Position numbers and translations under genes: made by a program. Shown piece after piece: positions 9,138 through 17,681 of a stretch of 64,000 nucleotides of DNA. Under the pieces are notes generated by a model, which had not been told where the DNA came from, did not search any database, and worked only from the letters and a program-made list of their open reading frames with translations. Position 1 is the first letter of the stretch, and each line of letters starts with the position of its first letter. The stretch comes from Rhizobiaceae bacterium. GTDB lineage: Bacteria > Pseudomonadota > Alphaproteobacteria > Rhizobiales > Rhizobiaceae. The stretch covers positions 186,001 through 250,000 of the forward strand of contig JARGOX010000002.1 in the NCBI GenBank assembly GCA_029233925.1, in the 5' to 3' direction.

Positions 9138-9873
9138 GACCCTCGTGCTGCTTCCCGGCCTGCAATCGGACCATACGTCATGGACCTACCAGATTGAACA
9201 TCTGAAGGATCACTACGACATCCTTGTGCCGAAGGGTCACCATTCAAAGACCAGCATCGCAGAAATGGCAGATTGTGTGCTTGATCAACTGCCGTCACGA
9301 TTTCACTTTGCGGCCTGGTCCATGGGCGGCTATGTGGCCATGCACATGCTGCCGCAAATACGTCAGCGATTGATCAGCCTGGTTCTCATATCAACATCAG
9401 CCCGACCGGAAGATCCGGCAAATACCAAGCGGCGACTGGACAATCTGGCAACGGCCGAAAGCATGGGCATGGCCGCCGCCAATGAACGCAGTCTGGCCTT
9501 CAGTTGCCTTGACGTGGACAGGCTCGACGTACAACAGCGAGCAGCGCTGAAACAGAGTGCCTATGATCTGGGCGTCGACGCATACCGGGCCCAGCAACAC
9601 GCCATCATCAAACGTCCCGACGGGCGCGCCAATCTGGCGCTGATCTGCTGCCCGACCCTGGTCATTGTCGGCAATGGCGACAAGGTGACACCACCCGTGC
9701 GGGCGCAGGAAATTCACGCAGCCATTGACGGTTCGGAATATTCCCTGATCAAGGATTGCGGCCATTGTCCGCCTCTGGAAAAGCCCGATCAGATCAATCA
9801 ATTGCTCAGCTACTGGTTGTCACGCCACGGCACGAATACCAACCTTGTCGATGGCCAGAAGATGCACAATTAG
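9130..9873 (+). CDS. Alpha/beta-fold hydrolase
   Basis: Serine hydrolase of 247 residues. The nucleophile elbow is AWSMGG (Ser64), the probable acid lies in VGNGDKVTPP (about residue 180) and the probable base is His in DCGHCPPLEKP (about 210). An oxyanion-hole strand LVLLPGLQSD sits near the N-terminus. The ATG at 9130 overlaps the end of the ATPase gene by 8 nt, so it belongs to the same operon and probably acts on the imported compound (ester or amide cleavage). The frame is open further upstream inside the ATPase gene, but the fold begins at MPETLVLLPG. The substrate is unknown. Confidence 0.9.
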   Translation: MPETLVLLPGLQSDHTSWTYQIEHLKDHYDILVPKGHHSKTSIAEMADCVLDQLPSRFHFAAWSMGGYVAMHMLPQIRQRLISLVLISTSARPEDPANTKRRLDNLATAESMGMAAANERSLAFSCLDVDRLDVQQRAALKQSAYDLGVDAYRAQQHAIIKRPDGRANLALICCPTLVIVGNGDKVTPPVRAQEIHAAIDGSEYSLIKDCGHCPPLEKPDQINQLLSYWLSRHGTNTNLVDGQKMHN

Positions 9874-10108
9874 CAGCTTGCCGGAACGGGGTTCCCCATT
9901 GGATGTAGATAGCCGCCAGGGTCATGGTCAGGACTGTCGATACGCTGATCCATCAAGCTGGCGCTCCCGCCTGCTCAAGGACTTAGATTCAAAGCGAGCA
10001 GACGATGATCATGCCAACACAGCATGAACCATGACGACAAGCGCAAAACCGTTTAACAGTTTCACGCAAGCACATTAAGCTCAGCTACCAAACGGAACAC
10101 GGGGCACC
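9874..10108. other. Intergenic region before regB
   Basis: 235 nt between the transport operon and the sensor kinase. I see no convincing coding sequence, RNA gene or strong terminator here. The promoter of the regB-like gene must lie in it, but no clear -35/-10 pair stands out. Confidence 0.5.
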
Positions 10109-11434
10109 ATGGACTATTCCAGACATCCGGCGGAAACGCGCAATGCAAACCATTTGCGCATGCGCACGCTCGTTCGATTGCGCTCATTGGCCGTCATTGG
10201 TCAGAGCGTCACGGTCCTGGGAGTCGCCTATGGCCTAGGCTTTCCGCTGCCGGTGGCCTCGTGTTTTCTGCTGATTGCCTGTCTGCTGCTGCTCAATATT
10301 GCCCTGCAGTTGAAATTTCCGGCAACCTACCGCCTTGATCCATCGACATCGACTTTCGTTCTAAGCCTGGATATTCTGCAATTGTTCGGCCTGCTGTTCA
10401 TCACGGGCGGCCTGGCAAACCCTTTCGCCGTTCTGCTGTGTGTTCCGGTGATTGTCGCCTCGGCATCCCTGCCGGTTCGCAATATCATTGCATTGGGCGC
10501 CACAGCGGTCGCCGGGGTTACCGTGCTTGCCGTCTATCACCGGCCCCTGCCCTGGTATCCGGGGACCACCTTCGATACGCCACTGGTGCTGATTGCCGGG
10601 AACTGGATTGCCATTGTTTCAACAGCTGCTTTTGCCGCCTTCTATTCCTACCGTGTATCGGCCGAAGCACAGGAGCTTGCCGATGCGCTGATGGCCACGG
10701 AATTTGCCCTGCAGCGCGAGCAACATCTTTCTGCCCTTGACGGGCTGGCCGCAGCGGCGGCGCACGAACTGGGCACACCGCTGGCCACCATCGCGGTGGT
10801 GGCGCGGGAAATGGAGCGCGCTCTGGCCGGTGACGAGCGGTTCAGGGAAGATGTGCAATTGCTGCGCTCACAAAGCGAACGTTGCCGGGAAATCATGCGA
10901 AGACTGACCACCCTGTCATCGGAAGATGAAGAACATATGCGATGGTTGCCGCTGTCTTCGCTGATTGAGGAAGTGATTGCGCCGCACCGTGAATTCGGGG
11001 TCGACATCAAGGTTTCACGCATCCATGGGCCGGAAGGCGAACCGGTCGGGCGGCGCAATGCCGGCATTTTATACGGATTGGGTAATCTGTTGGAAAACGC
11101 CGTGGATTTTGCCAGTTCCACTGTTCATGTCGAGACGCAATCCAATGCCCGGACTGTCACCATCCGGATTGACGATGATGGCCCCGGATTTGCAGCAGAT
11201 GTTCTTTCGCGCATCGGCGACCCCTATCTGACGCAGCGCAGCCGCAGCAGCGAAGCAACAGCAGGCGGCCTTGGCCTCGGCCTGTTCATCGCCAAGACCC
11301 TGCTGGAGCGTTCCGGTGCGACATTGAAATTCGCCAATCGCGACGGCGATCAGGGCGGTGCATCTGTCACCGTGACCTGGCCGCGCTCTGCCATGACGAT
11401 TGATCAGACTTCAGACGGCGCTGAAGAGATATAG
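10109..11434 (+). CDS. regB: Redox sensor histidine kinase RegB/PrrB/ActS
   Basis: Membrane-bound sensor kinase, 441 residues. About six transmembrane segments lie in residues 25-185. The heptad GGLANPF at 100-106 is the RegB quinone-sensing motif. The dimerisation/phosphoacceptor box AAAAHELGTPLATI has His219, with Cys259 downstream, the position of the redox-active cysteine of RegB. The ATPase domain shows N box GNLLENAVDFA, DDGPGF and GGLGLGLFIAK. In alphaproteobacteria RegB phosphorylates RegA to control redox, respiratory, nitrogen and carbon-fixation genes. The regulator RegA follows directly. Confidence 0.96.
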   Translation: MDYSRHPAETRNANHLRMRTLVRLRSLAVIGQSVTVLGVAYGLGFPLPVASCFLLIACLLLLNIALQLKFPATYRLDPSTSTFVLSLDILQLFGLLFITGGLANPFAVLLCVPVIVASASLPVRNIIALGATAVAGVTVLAVYHRPLPWYPGTTFDTPLVLIAGNWIAIVSTAAFAAFYSYRVSAEAQELADALMATEFALQREQHLSALDGLAAAAAHELGTPLATIAVVAREMERALAGDERFREDVQLLRSQSERCREIMRRLTTLSSEDEEHMRWLPLSSLIEEVIAPHREFGVDIKVSRIHGPEGEPVGRRNAGILYGLGNLLENAVDFASSTVHVETQSNARTVTIRIDDDGPGFAADVLSRIGDPYLTQRSRSSEATAGGLGLGLFIAKTLLERSGATLKFANRDGDQGGASVTVTWPRSAMTIDQTSDGAEEI

Positions 11435-11522
11435 AGCACGGCAAAGGCAACTCAATATTGGCATTCCGTGTCACAGGCCTTATGTGATACACAGCAACAA
11501 ACAAGATGGGACTGGTCGGACT

Positions 11523-12092
11523 ATGGATATGCAACCGGGCAACCAGAACGATAGCGACAGGATTGGTGAAGACCCCTCCTTGCTGATTGTAGATGATGAC
11601 GGGCCTTTTTTGCGCCGCCTGGGCAGGGCCATGGAAAGCCGCGGCTTTACCGTTGAAATGGCAGAATCGGTTGCTGCCGGCAAGGCCGCCATCAATGTCA
11701 CGCCGCCAAAATTTGCTGTCATCGACCTGCGACTCGGCGACGGCAACGGTCTTGAACTGATCGAGGCCATCCGCCGCAAGCGCGACGATACACGCATCAT
11801 CATGCTGACCGGTTACGGCAATATCGCCACCGCCGTCAATGCGGTGAAACTGGGCGCCATCGACTATCTGGCCAAACCGGCGGATGCCGATGAGGTGTTT
11901 GCCGCACTGACCCGCGAACCCGGCGAAAGGGTTGAACCACCGGAAAATCCGATGTCGGCTGACCGGGTGCGCTGGGAACACATCCAGCGGGTCTATGAAA
12001 TGTGTGATCGCAATGTTTCGGAGACTGCGCGGCGGCTGAACATGCACCGTCGGACCCTGCAGCGCATTCTGGCCAAGCGGGCACCGCGTTAA
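11523..12092 (+). CDS. regA: Response regulator RegA/PrrA/ActR
   Basis: Two-domain response regulator of 189 residues, the family's usual size. The receiver domain (about 18-130) has the acidic pair DDD at 24-26, phosphoacceptor Asp68 in VIDLRLGDGNG and the switch Lys in LAKPAD. The C-terminal FIS-type helix-turn-helix reads NVSETARRLNMHRRTLQRIL. The frame is open upstream into the regB end, but homologues begin at this point; an ATG at 11529 is an alternative. It follows its kinase by 88 nt and is probably co-transcribed with it. Confidence 0.95.
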   Translation: MDMQPGNQNDSDRIGEDPSLLIVDDDGPFLRRLGRAMESRGFTVEMAESVAAGKAAINVTPPKFAVIDLRLGDGNGLELIEAIRRKRDDTRIIMLTGYGNIATAVNAVKLGAIDYLAKPADADEVFAALTREPGERVEPPENPMSADRVRWEHIQRVYEMCDRNVSETARRLNMHRRTLQRILAKRAPR

Positions 12093-12142
12093 ACGTCTTT
12101 GGCAGATGTCTGTGGCAGACGGCCTTCAGGGGCAGACGGCTT

Positions 12143-12658
12143 TCAGGTTTCCTGCGTTTGTGTTTCCGGGCCTTGCTGATAGGCAATCTGTTCGGCAACA
12201 AGCAACCGGCTGGCGCTTGCCCGTGCAAAACGCAGCGTCAATGCCTTGCGCGTCGCCGGCGCCAATTTGTGCTCAGGCGCCGGACGCATGATTTCCGCCC
12301 CGTATCCATCGGACAGGATCATTCCACATTCTTCGGGAAAGATGTCCAACGGCACACCCGGATGCGTGGCGAAGAACAGCCGGTCGCAATGCAGGCGATA
12401 GTCAGGCCATTTGTTGTCGGCCTTCAGGTCCTCGATCGAGGACTTGATTTCAACAATCCATATTTCACCCTTTTCCGACAGACTGATCAGATCGGCCCGA
12501 CGACCGCTGGCAAGGCCAAGCTCCGGCAGAACCGCATGCCTGAGATGGCCAAACAGCCGTTGCACGCCGCGTCTGACCAGCAGCGCGCGTTCGGACTGGC
12601 GCCCGTCGACAAGCGTAGGCTCAGGATGCGGGGAGACAATGGGCATGGGCTTTGCCAT
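12143..12658 (-). CDS. mmcB: MmcB family DNA repair protein
   Basis: About 171 residues, recognised from the MmcB core: LASGRRADLISLSEKGEIWIVEIKSS followed by WPDYRLHCDRLFFA. The D-x(n)-E-x-K arrangement (RADL...IVEIKSS) is that of PD-(D/E)XK-type nucleases. MmcB was described in Caulobacter as a protein of the SOS-independent response to DNA damage. I start at MAKPMPIVS (12658); the frame opens 8 codons earlier. It is convergent with regA; the gene next to RegA is MmcB in other rhizobia as far as I recall. Confidence 0.9.
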   Translation of the reverse strand: MAKPMPIVSPHPEPTLVDGRQSERALLVRRGVQRLFGHLRHAVLPELGLASGRRADLISLSEKGEIWIVEIKSSIEDLKADNKWPDYRLHCDRLFFATHPGVPLDIFPEECGMILSDGYGAEIMRPAPEHKLAPATRKALTLRFARASASRLLVAEQIAYQQGPETQTQET

Positions 12659-12682
12659 CAGGTTTGAGAATTGCAGAATCAC

Positions 12683-12911
12683 GACTCATTTTTCGATTGC
12701 CTCAGGCTGACACGGCCTGTTATCCAAGGCAAGTTGGTCAGCCGATTCACCCGGACGTTGCATGAAAGCCATAATGGCAGGTCAACTCACTTTGATTTGA
12801 GCATTTTCGACAATCATTCCTTGCTTTGCATCCTGTAATAAAAAATAAACCTTATTTGTTAATAACTCTCATTTTATTATTAACGACAACAAACAAGCCA
12901 GAGGGGCTGAC
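12683..12911 (+). promoter_or_regulatory. A/T-rich upstream region of the L,D-transpeptidase gene
   Basis: 229 nt, markedly A/T-rich from 12785 onward (runs such as AATAAAAAATAAACC). A possible promoter lies near 12820-12850 (TTGCTTTGCATCC...TAATAAA), but the -35/-10 assignment is uncertain. GAGGGG stands before the ATG at 12912. Confidence 0.35.
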
Positions 12912-13556
12912 ATGAATCTACGCCTTGCAATATCGTGCTTCGGTATCGCGACTGCGCTACTCGTTTCCGGTTGTACGACAAGCCGAGTGGAAATGACGCA
13001 GCAAATATTCACCAGTGAATATGGCAGCGTCAGGGATGGTGGTTACACGATCCCGGCGGTGCCTATCAGTCGGGTGGACAAACAGTTTCACCGACAGATC
13101 GTCACCTATTTCACCAGTGAAAAACCGGGAACCATCGTGGTCAACACACGCAAACGGTTCCTCTATTACATCCTGCCCGATCGCAAGGCTGTTCGTTACG
13201 GCATCGGCGTGGGTCGCGCCGGATTTGCCTGGGAAGGTGAAGCCTATGTTTCCTGGAAGCGCGCATGGCCCACATGGACGCCCCCTGCTGAAATGATCGA
13301 GCGTGATCCGCGCCTCAAGCGTTTCGGCAAAGACGGTCAGAAACCGGGATTGAGCAATCCTCTTGGTGCGCGCGCGCTTTATCTGTTTGATAAAAACGGC
13401 GAAGACACCCTGTACCGCCTGCATGGCACGCCGGAATGGAATTCAATCGGCACTGCTGCCTCCTCGGGCTGCATTCGCCTGATGAATCAGGACATCATTG
13501 ATCTCTATGCAAGGGTCAAACCCGGTCGCGGCACAAAAGTTGTCGTCATCCAGTAG
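12912..13556 (+). CDS. L,D-transpeptidase lipoprotein (ErfK/YbiS/YkuD)
   Basis: Periplasmic cell-wall enzyme of 214 residues. The lipoprotein signal ends in the lipobox LVSGC (Cys21). The YkuD domain (about 70-213) has its catalytic motif as HGTPEWNSIGTAASSGCIRL, with His171 and nucleophile Cys187. Such enzymes make 3-3 peptidoglycan cross-links or attach lipoproteins/outer-membrane proteins to peptidoglycan. A monocistronic unit: its own A/T-rich promoter region lies upstream and a strong terminator follows 27 nt after the stop. Confidence 0.95.
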   Translation: MNLRLAISCFGIATALLVSGCTTSRVEMTQQIFTSEYGSVRDGGYTIPAVPISRVDKQFHRQIVTYFTSEKPGTIVVNTRKRFLYYILPDRKAVRYGIGVGRAGFAWEGEAYVSWKRAWPTWTPPAEMIERDPRLKRFGKDGQKPGLSNPLGARALYLFDKNGEDTLYRLHGTPEWNSIGTAASSGCIRLMNQDIIDLYARVKPGRGTKVVVIQ

Positions 13557-13582
13557 GATTTCCATCGCCCGCGAATCAACGT

Positions 13583-13619
13583 AAAAAACCGCCCGGGAGG
13601 AACACCCGGGCGGTTTTTG
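13583..13619. terminator. Bidirectional rho-independent terminator
   Basis: A near-perfect hairpin: AAAAACCGCCCGGG paired with CCCGGGCGGTTTTT around a 7-nt loop. A-run and T-run on either side make it work in both directions, ending the L,D-transpeptidase gene from the left and the coxSLM-like operon from the right. Confidence 0.93.
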
Positions 13620-13635
13620 TTTGGCCGATTGGGTT

Positions 13636-14433
13636 TCAGCCCGCCGCTGCCACAGCGCGGCGCGCCATCACCTTGACGAGATTTGCCCGGTAGACTGCCG
13701 AGCCGTGTATGTCGGCAAGCATGCCCGCCGGATCAACCGCAATGGCATCCAGTGCTGCAGGACTGAAATTGGCCGCCAGGGCTTCTTCCATTTCCGACGA
13801 ACGGAAAACGCCCTCGCTGCCCGCTCCGGTCACACCCACGCGGATACCACCATTGCCCTGCGCCACGAAAACGCCAGCCATGGCATAGCGTGATGCAGGA
13901 TTGGGAAACTTCTGATAGGCCGCTTTGGACGGAGCATCAAACGACACGGCCGTGACGATTTCACCCTCATCCAGCGCTGTTTCGAACAGACCGACGAAAA
14001 AGTCCGATGCGCTGATCGTCCGCTTGTTGGTGTGGATCGTTGCATCAAGCGCCACCATGGCAGCGGGATAATCCGCCGCCGGGTCATTGTTGGCGATCGA
14101 ACCGCCAATGGTGCCCATGTGGCGCACATGCGGATCGCCAATATGCGCGGCCAGGCCGCACAGGGCCGGGCAGACATTGGCGATATCGGCAGATTGCGCG
14201 ACTTCGGCATGGCTGGTGGCCGCACCGATTGTGACTTTGCTGCCTGAAACGGAAATGCCCTTGAGTTCGGCAATGTGTCGAATATCGACAACATCACTGG
14301 GCGCAGCAAGGCGTTGTTTCATGGTGGGGATCAGTGTCTGACCCCCGGCCAGCAATTTTGCTTCATCTGATCCGGCCAGAAGACTGGCTGCCTCTGAAAC
14401 AGAGGAACCACGATGATAATTTGTTTCGTACAT
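13636..14433 (-). CDS. coxM: Molybdenum hydroxylase FAD subunit (CoxM-like)
   Basis: Medium, FAD-binding subunit of a xanthine-oxidase-family hydroxylase, 265 residues. The FAD loops are AGGQTLIP (29-36) and TIGGSIANNDPAAD (108-121). It carries electrons from the [2Fe-2S] subunit to an acceptor. It is the last gene of S-L-M order, the arrangement of form II (BMS) CO-dehydrogenase-like clusters. The start ATG follows a run of three 17-bp repeats (14447-14497). Because true CO oxidation is not established for form II enzymes, the substrate may be a purine, aldehyde or N-heterocycle. Confidence 0.9.
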   Translation of the reverse strand: MYETNYHRGSSVSEAASLLAGSDEAKLLAGGQTLIPTMKQRLAAPSDVVDIRHIAELKGISVSGSKVTIGAATSHAEVAQSADIANVCPALCGLAAHIGDPHVRHMGTIGGSIANNDPAADYPAAMVALDATIHTNKRTISASDFFVGLFETALDEGEIVTAVSFDAPSKAAYQKFPNPASRYAMAGVFVAQGNGGIRVGVTGAGSEGVFRSSEMEEALAANFSPAALDAIAVDPAGMLADIHGSAVYRANLVKVMARRAVAAAG

Positions 14434-14446
14434 GTCTTTGTCCTAT

Positions 14447-14497
14447 CCTCTAGGATTATTTGGCCTCTAGGGTTATTTGGCCTCTAGGGTCATTTGG
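14447..14497. repeat. 17-bp tandem repeat, three copies
   Basis: Three head-to-tail copies of CCTCTAGGRTYATTTGG at 14447-14463, 14464-14480 and 14481-14497, differing at one or two bases. The third overlaps the coxL stop codon. Read in the gene direction each unit holds a stop-like triplet and a CCTAGAGG block that resembles a Shine-Dalgarno sequence, so the duplication sits in the coxL-coxM translation junction. Confidence 0.95.
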
Positions 14498-16835
14498 CGT
14501 TCAGGGCTGCCCAAACGGCTTGTGGTGATGCCGGCATTTCCAGCTTGTTGCTGCCGATCGCATCGGTAATGGCGTTGATAACCGCCGGCGGTGAACCGAT
14601 GGCACCGGCCTCACCGCAGCCCTTTATACCAAGCGGGTTGGATGGGCTGGGCGTTACTGTTGTCGAAACATCAAATGATGGCAGATCATCGGCACGCGGC
14701 ATGGCATAATCCATGTAGCTTGCCGTCAGCAACTGACCCGTATCCGGATCATAAATGCAGCTTTCCAGCATGGCCTGGCCTATGCCCTGCGCAACACCGC
14801 CATGAACCTGTCCTTCAACAATCATCGGATTGATGATGTTGCCGAAATCATCGGCTGCAACAAACTGGATGATTTCGGTCTTGCCCGTTTCGGGGTCGAC
14901 TTCCACCTCGCAGATATAACAGCCTGCCGGGAAGGAGAAATTTGTCGGATCGAAGAAAGCGCTCTCCTTGAGGCCCGGCTCCATGCCGTCGGGCAGATTA
15001 TGCGCCGTATAACAGGCAAGCGCCATCTGGAACCAGGGGACCGATTTGTCCGTTCCTGCGACTTTCAATTCACCATTTTCGATGACGATATCGCTCTCAT
15101 CGGCTTCCAGCAGATGCGCGGCGACCTTTTTCGCCTTGGCTTCCACCCGGTCAAGAGCAACGGAAACAGCCGACATGCCCACGGCGCCGGAACGCGAACC
15201 ATAGGTTCCCATACCCATCTGGACCTTGTCCGTATCGCCATGGACAATCGAAACCGTGTCCATTCCGACACCGAGGCGTTCAGCCACGAGCTGGGCAAAG
15301 GTCGTCTCGTGTCCCTGACCATGGGAGTGTGACCCGGTCAGCACCTCAATTGTACCAACGGCGTTGACACGCACTTCAGCCGATTCCCACAGACCGACAC
15401 CCGCACCAAGCGACCCGACGGCCTTGGAAGGCGCAATTCCGCAGGCTTCGATGTAGCAACTCATGCCGATACCGCGCAATTTGCCACGCCCGGCAGCTTC
15501 AGCCTTGCGTGCCGGAAAACCATCATAGTCAGCCGCCTTTGTCGCAGCATCCAGTGATGCCCCGAAATCCCCTCCGTCATAGTTCATGATAACCGGCGTT
15601 TGATGGGGAAATTGCGTGATGAAGTTCTTGCGTCGCAATTCCGCCGGGCTGACGCCCAGTTCGCGCGCTGCCGTTTCCATCGCCCGTTCAACCAGGTAAC
15701 TGGCTTCCGGCCGACCGGCACCACGGTAGGCATCGACAGGTGTCGTATTGGTATAGACCGTGCGCACATTGGCATGGACATTGGCAATATTGTACTGCCC
15801 CGACAGCAATGTCGCGTAGAGATAGGTCGGCACACTTGACGAAAACAGCGACATATAGGCACCAAGATTGGCAATCGTATCAACCTTCAAGGCGGTAATG
15901 CGATTGTCGGCATCAAAGGCAATCTTGATGTTGGAGACATGGTCGCGTCCATGGGCATCCGTCAGGAAAGCCTCTGTTCTGTCAGCCGTCCACTTGACCG
16001 GAACACCGGTGCGTTTTGACGCCCACAGACAGACGATTTCCTCCGGATAGATGTAGATTTTTGAACCAAATCCACCCCCCACATCCGGTGCGATCACCCG
16101 CAGCTTGTTTTCAGGCGCCACATTGTAGAAGGCGCTCATCACCAGCCGGGCAACATGCGGATTCTGCGATGTCGTCCAGCAGGTGTAATGTTCCTCTGAA
16201 TCGTCATAGACCCCGAGCGTCGCGCGTGGCTCCATGGCGTTGGGAACAAGGCGGTTGTTGTCAACATCCAGATTGGTGACATGCGCAGCATTGGCAATGG
16301 CTGCGTCGACATCTGCACCATTGCCGATTTCCCAGTCGAAAATCAGATTGTGATCGGCTTCCGGGTGGATTTGCGGCGCGCCATCCTTCAGGGCGGCCAA
16401 TGCCGTCGTCACGGCGGGCAATTCTTCATAGTCGATGACCACGGCTTCCGCCGCCGCGCGCGCCTGGTCTCCCGTATCGGCCACCACGATGAGGATGGCA
16501 TCACCGACATAACGCACCGTGTCTTCAGCCAGAGGACGCCAGACACCCATATTCATCGGCGAGCCATCCTTGGAATGGACTGCCCAGCCGCAAATCAGAC
16601 TGCCAATGCCATCTTCCGTCAGTTGCTTGCCATCCAATATGCCGATCACGCCCGGCATTGCCGATGCGCTGCTCGTATCGATGGATTTTATTTTTGCGTG
16701 GGCATGGGGACTGCGAACAAAAACCGCATGTTTCATGCCCGGCACGACCATATCGTCCGTATAGCGGCCCTTGCCGGTGATAAAACGCTTGTCTTCCTTG
16801 CGCGCTACTCGAGCGCCGATACCTTCAACTCCCAT
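14490..16835 (-). CDS. coxL: Molybdenum hydroxylase large subunit (CoxL-like, form II)
   Basis: Catalytic molybdopterin-cytosine-dinucleotide subunit, 781 residues. Cofactor-binding GGGFGSK lies at 253-259. The active-site loop is AYRGAGR (369-375), the signature of form II/BMS enzymes; form I CO dehydrogenases have AYxCSFR with the Cu-binding cysteine, which is absent here. The C-terminal GCGEAGAIGSPPA carries the catalytic glutamate. The enzyme hydroxylates its substrate with water as oxygen source. The context (ABC importer, deacylase, aldehyde dehydrogenase, SDR) argues for oxidation of an organic substrate rather than CO. Confidence 0.93.
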   Translation of the reverse strand: MGVEGIGARVARKEDKRFITGKGRYTDDMVVPGMKHAVFVRSPHAHAKIKSIDTSSASAMPGVIGILDGKQLTEDGIGSLICGWAVHSKDGSPMNMGVWRPLAEDTVRYVGDAILIVVADTGDQARAAAEAVVIDYEELPAVTTALAALKDGAPQIHPEADHNLIFDWEIGNGADVDAAIANAAHVTNLDVDNNRLVPNAMEPRATLGVYDDSEEHYTCWTTSQNPHVARLVMSAFYNVAPENKLRVIAPDVGGGFGSKIYIYPEEIVCLWASKRTGVPVKWTADRTEAFLTDAHGRDHVSNIKIAFDADNRITALKVDTIANLGAYMSLFSSSVPTYLYATLLSGQYNIANVHANVRTVYTNTTPVDAYRGAGRPEASYLVERAMETAARELGVSPAELRRKNFITQFPHQTPVIMNYDGGDFGASLDAATKAADYDGFPARKAEAAGRGKLRGIGMSCYIEACGIAPSKAVGSLGAGVGLWESAEVRVNAVGTIEVLTGSHSHGQGHETTFAQLVAERLGVGMDTVSIVHGDTDKVQMGMGTYGSRSGAVGMSAVSVALDRVEAKAKKVAAHLLEADESDIVIENGELKVAGTDKSVPWFQMALACYTAHNLPDGMEPGLKESAFFDPTNFSFPAGCYICEVEVDPETGKTEIIQFVAADDFGNIINPMIVEGQVHGGVAQGIGQAMLESCIYDPDTGQLLTASYMDYAMPRADDLPSFDVSTTVTPSPSNPLGIKGCGEAGAIGSPPAVINAITDAIGSNKLEMPASPQAVWAALNAK

Positions 16836-16925
16836 CAGAATTCTCCTCCCTGATACAAGCGGCCAGATCCGGTTGGGCCCACGGGCAGTTCCGCTGTTTC
16901 AGCGGACCTGTCCGCAACGTCGCTG

Positions 16926-16943
16926 ACAATGGATGTCCATTGT
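16926..16943. repeat. 18-bp palindrome between coxS and coxL
   Basis: ACAATGGA and TCCATTGT separated by TG form a perfect inverted repeat in the 147-nt gap between the small- and large-subunit genes. In RNA it would be an 8-bp hairpin with a very small loop; it may be a processing or attenuation signal, or a protein site. The function is inferred from structure only. Confidence 0.5.
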
Positions 16944-16982
16944 GCGAGGCGGCCGGTCCTTCACGCCGCGTTCAATTGATCA

Positions 16983-17471
16983 TTATTCGGCGGCCTGTTG
17001 TGCGTTGCCCATCTCGGCAGCAGCAGCAAGTATGGATTTGACGATATTGTGGTAGCCGGTGCAACGACAGATGTTGCCTTCCAGTTCCTGACGCACCGTC
17101 TTCTCATCAAGCGCAGAACCATGGCGGCGGATCATGTCCGTAGCGGCCATGATCATGCCCGGTGTGCAAAACCCGCATTGCAACCCATGATTTTCATGAA
17201 AGGCTTTTTGAACCGGATGCAGGGTGCCATTGCTGGCAAGACCTTCAATTGTCGTCACATCGGAACCATTGGCCTGAACTGCAAGCATGGTGCAGGATTT
17301 CACAGCCTGGCCATCCACGTGAACCACACAGGCCCCGCATTGCGAGGTGTCGCAGCCCACATGAGTTCCGGTCATGCCCAGGTTGGTACGCAGGAATTCA
17401 ACCAACAGGGTACGATCCTCCGCCTCCCCGCTAACCTGCCGGCCATTCACATTCAACGATATGCTCGTCAT
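16983..17471 (-). CDS. coxS: Molybdenum hydroxylase [2Fe-2S] subunit (CoxS-like)
   Basis: Small subunit, 162 residues, with both [2Fe-2S] clusters intact: plant-type CDTSQCGAC with Cys40, 45, 48 and 60, and the C-terminal cluster with Cys99, 102, 135 and 137 (GFCTPG and [11 protein letters not shown]). It moves electrons from the Mo site to FAD. I start at the ATG at 17471 ([11 protein letters not shown]), which has GGAGGA 6-7 nt upstream; the frame is open 9 codons further. It is the first of the S-L-M genes, with a 210-nt leader that contains repeats. Confidence 0.94.
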   Translation of the reverse strand: MTSISLNVNGRQVSGEAEDRTLLVEFLRTNLGMTGTHVGCDTSQCGACVVHVDGQAVKSCTMLAVQANGSDVTTIEGLASNGTLHPVQKAFHENHGLQCGFCTPGMIMAATDMIRRHGSALDEKTVRQELEGNICRCTGYHNIVKSILAAAAEMGNAQQAAE

Positions 17472-17505
17472 TGACTTCCTCCATCGATTCATCGGCAATT
17501 CGAAA

Positions 17506-17626
17506 CCGGATTGGCGACAATTGCCGACCTGCAGTTTTGAATCTGTCTAAATCAATGGAGCCAAACGCGGGTGGCAAGTCAAGACTGAACCGGATTGGAA
17601 GCGTTAAAATATTTTTCCCAATCCGG
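17506..17626. repeat. Three copies of CCGGATTGG upstream of coxS
   Basis: CCGGATTGG occurs at 17506-17514 and 17590-17598, and inverted (CCAATCCGG) at 17618-17626. The last two form an inverted repeat with a 19-nt A/T-rich centre; the two direct copies are 84 nt apart. They lie in the 210-nt gap between the SDR gene and coxS, so they may be regulator sites for a separate coxSLM promoter. Confidence 0.6.
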
Positions 17627-17681
17627 ATAGTCGCCTCATGGTTGACGATTACCGATCACAAGAGTCCTGTGGCAAACAAGA

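Noticed and set aside
14490-17471. Classic aerobic CO dehydrogenase (form I)
   Set aside because: The active-site loop is AYRGAGR, without the Cu-binding Cys of AYxCSFR, and the order is S-L-M rather than M-S-L.
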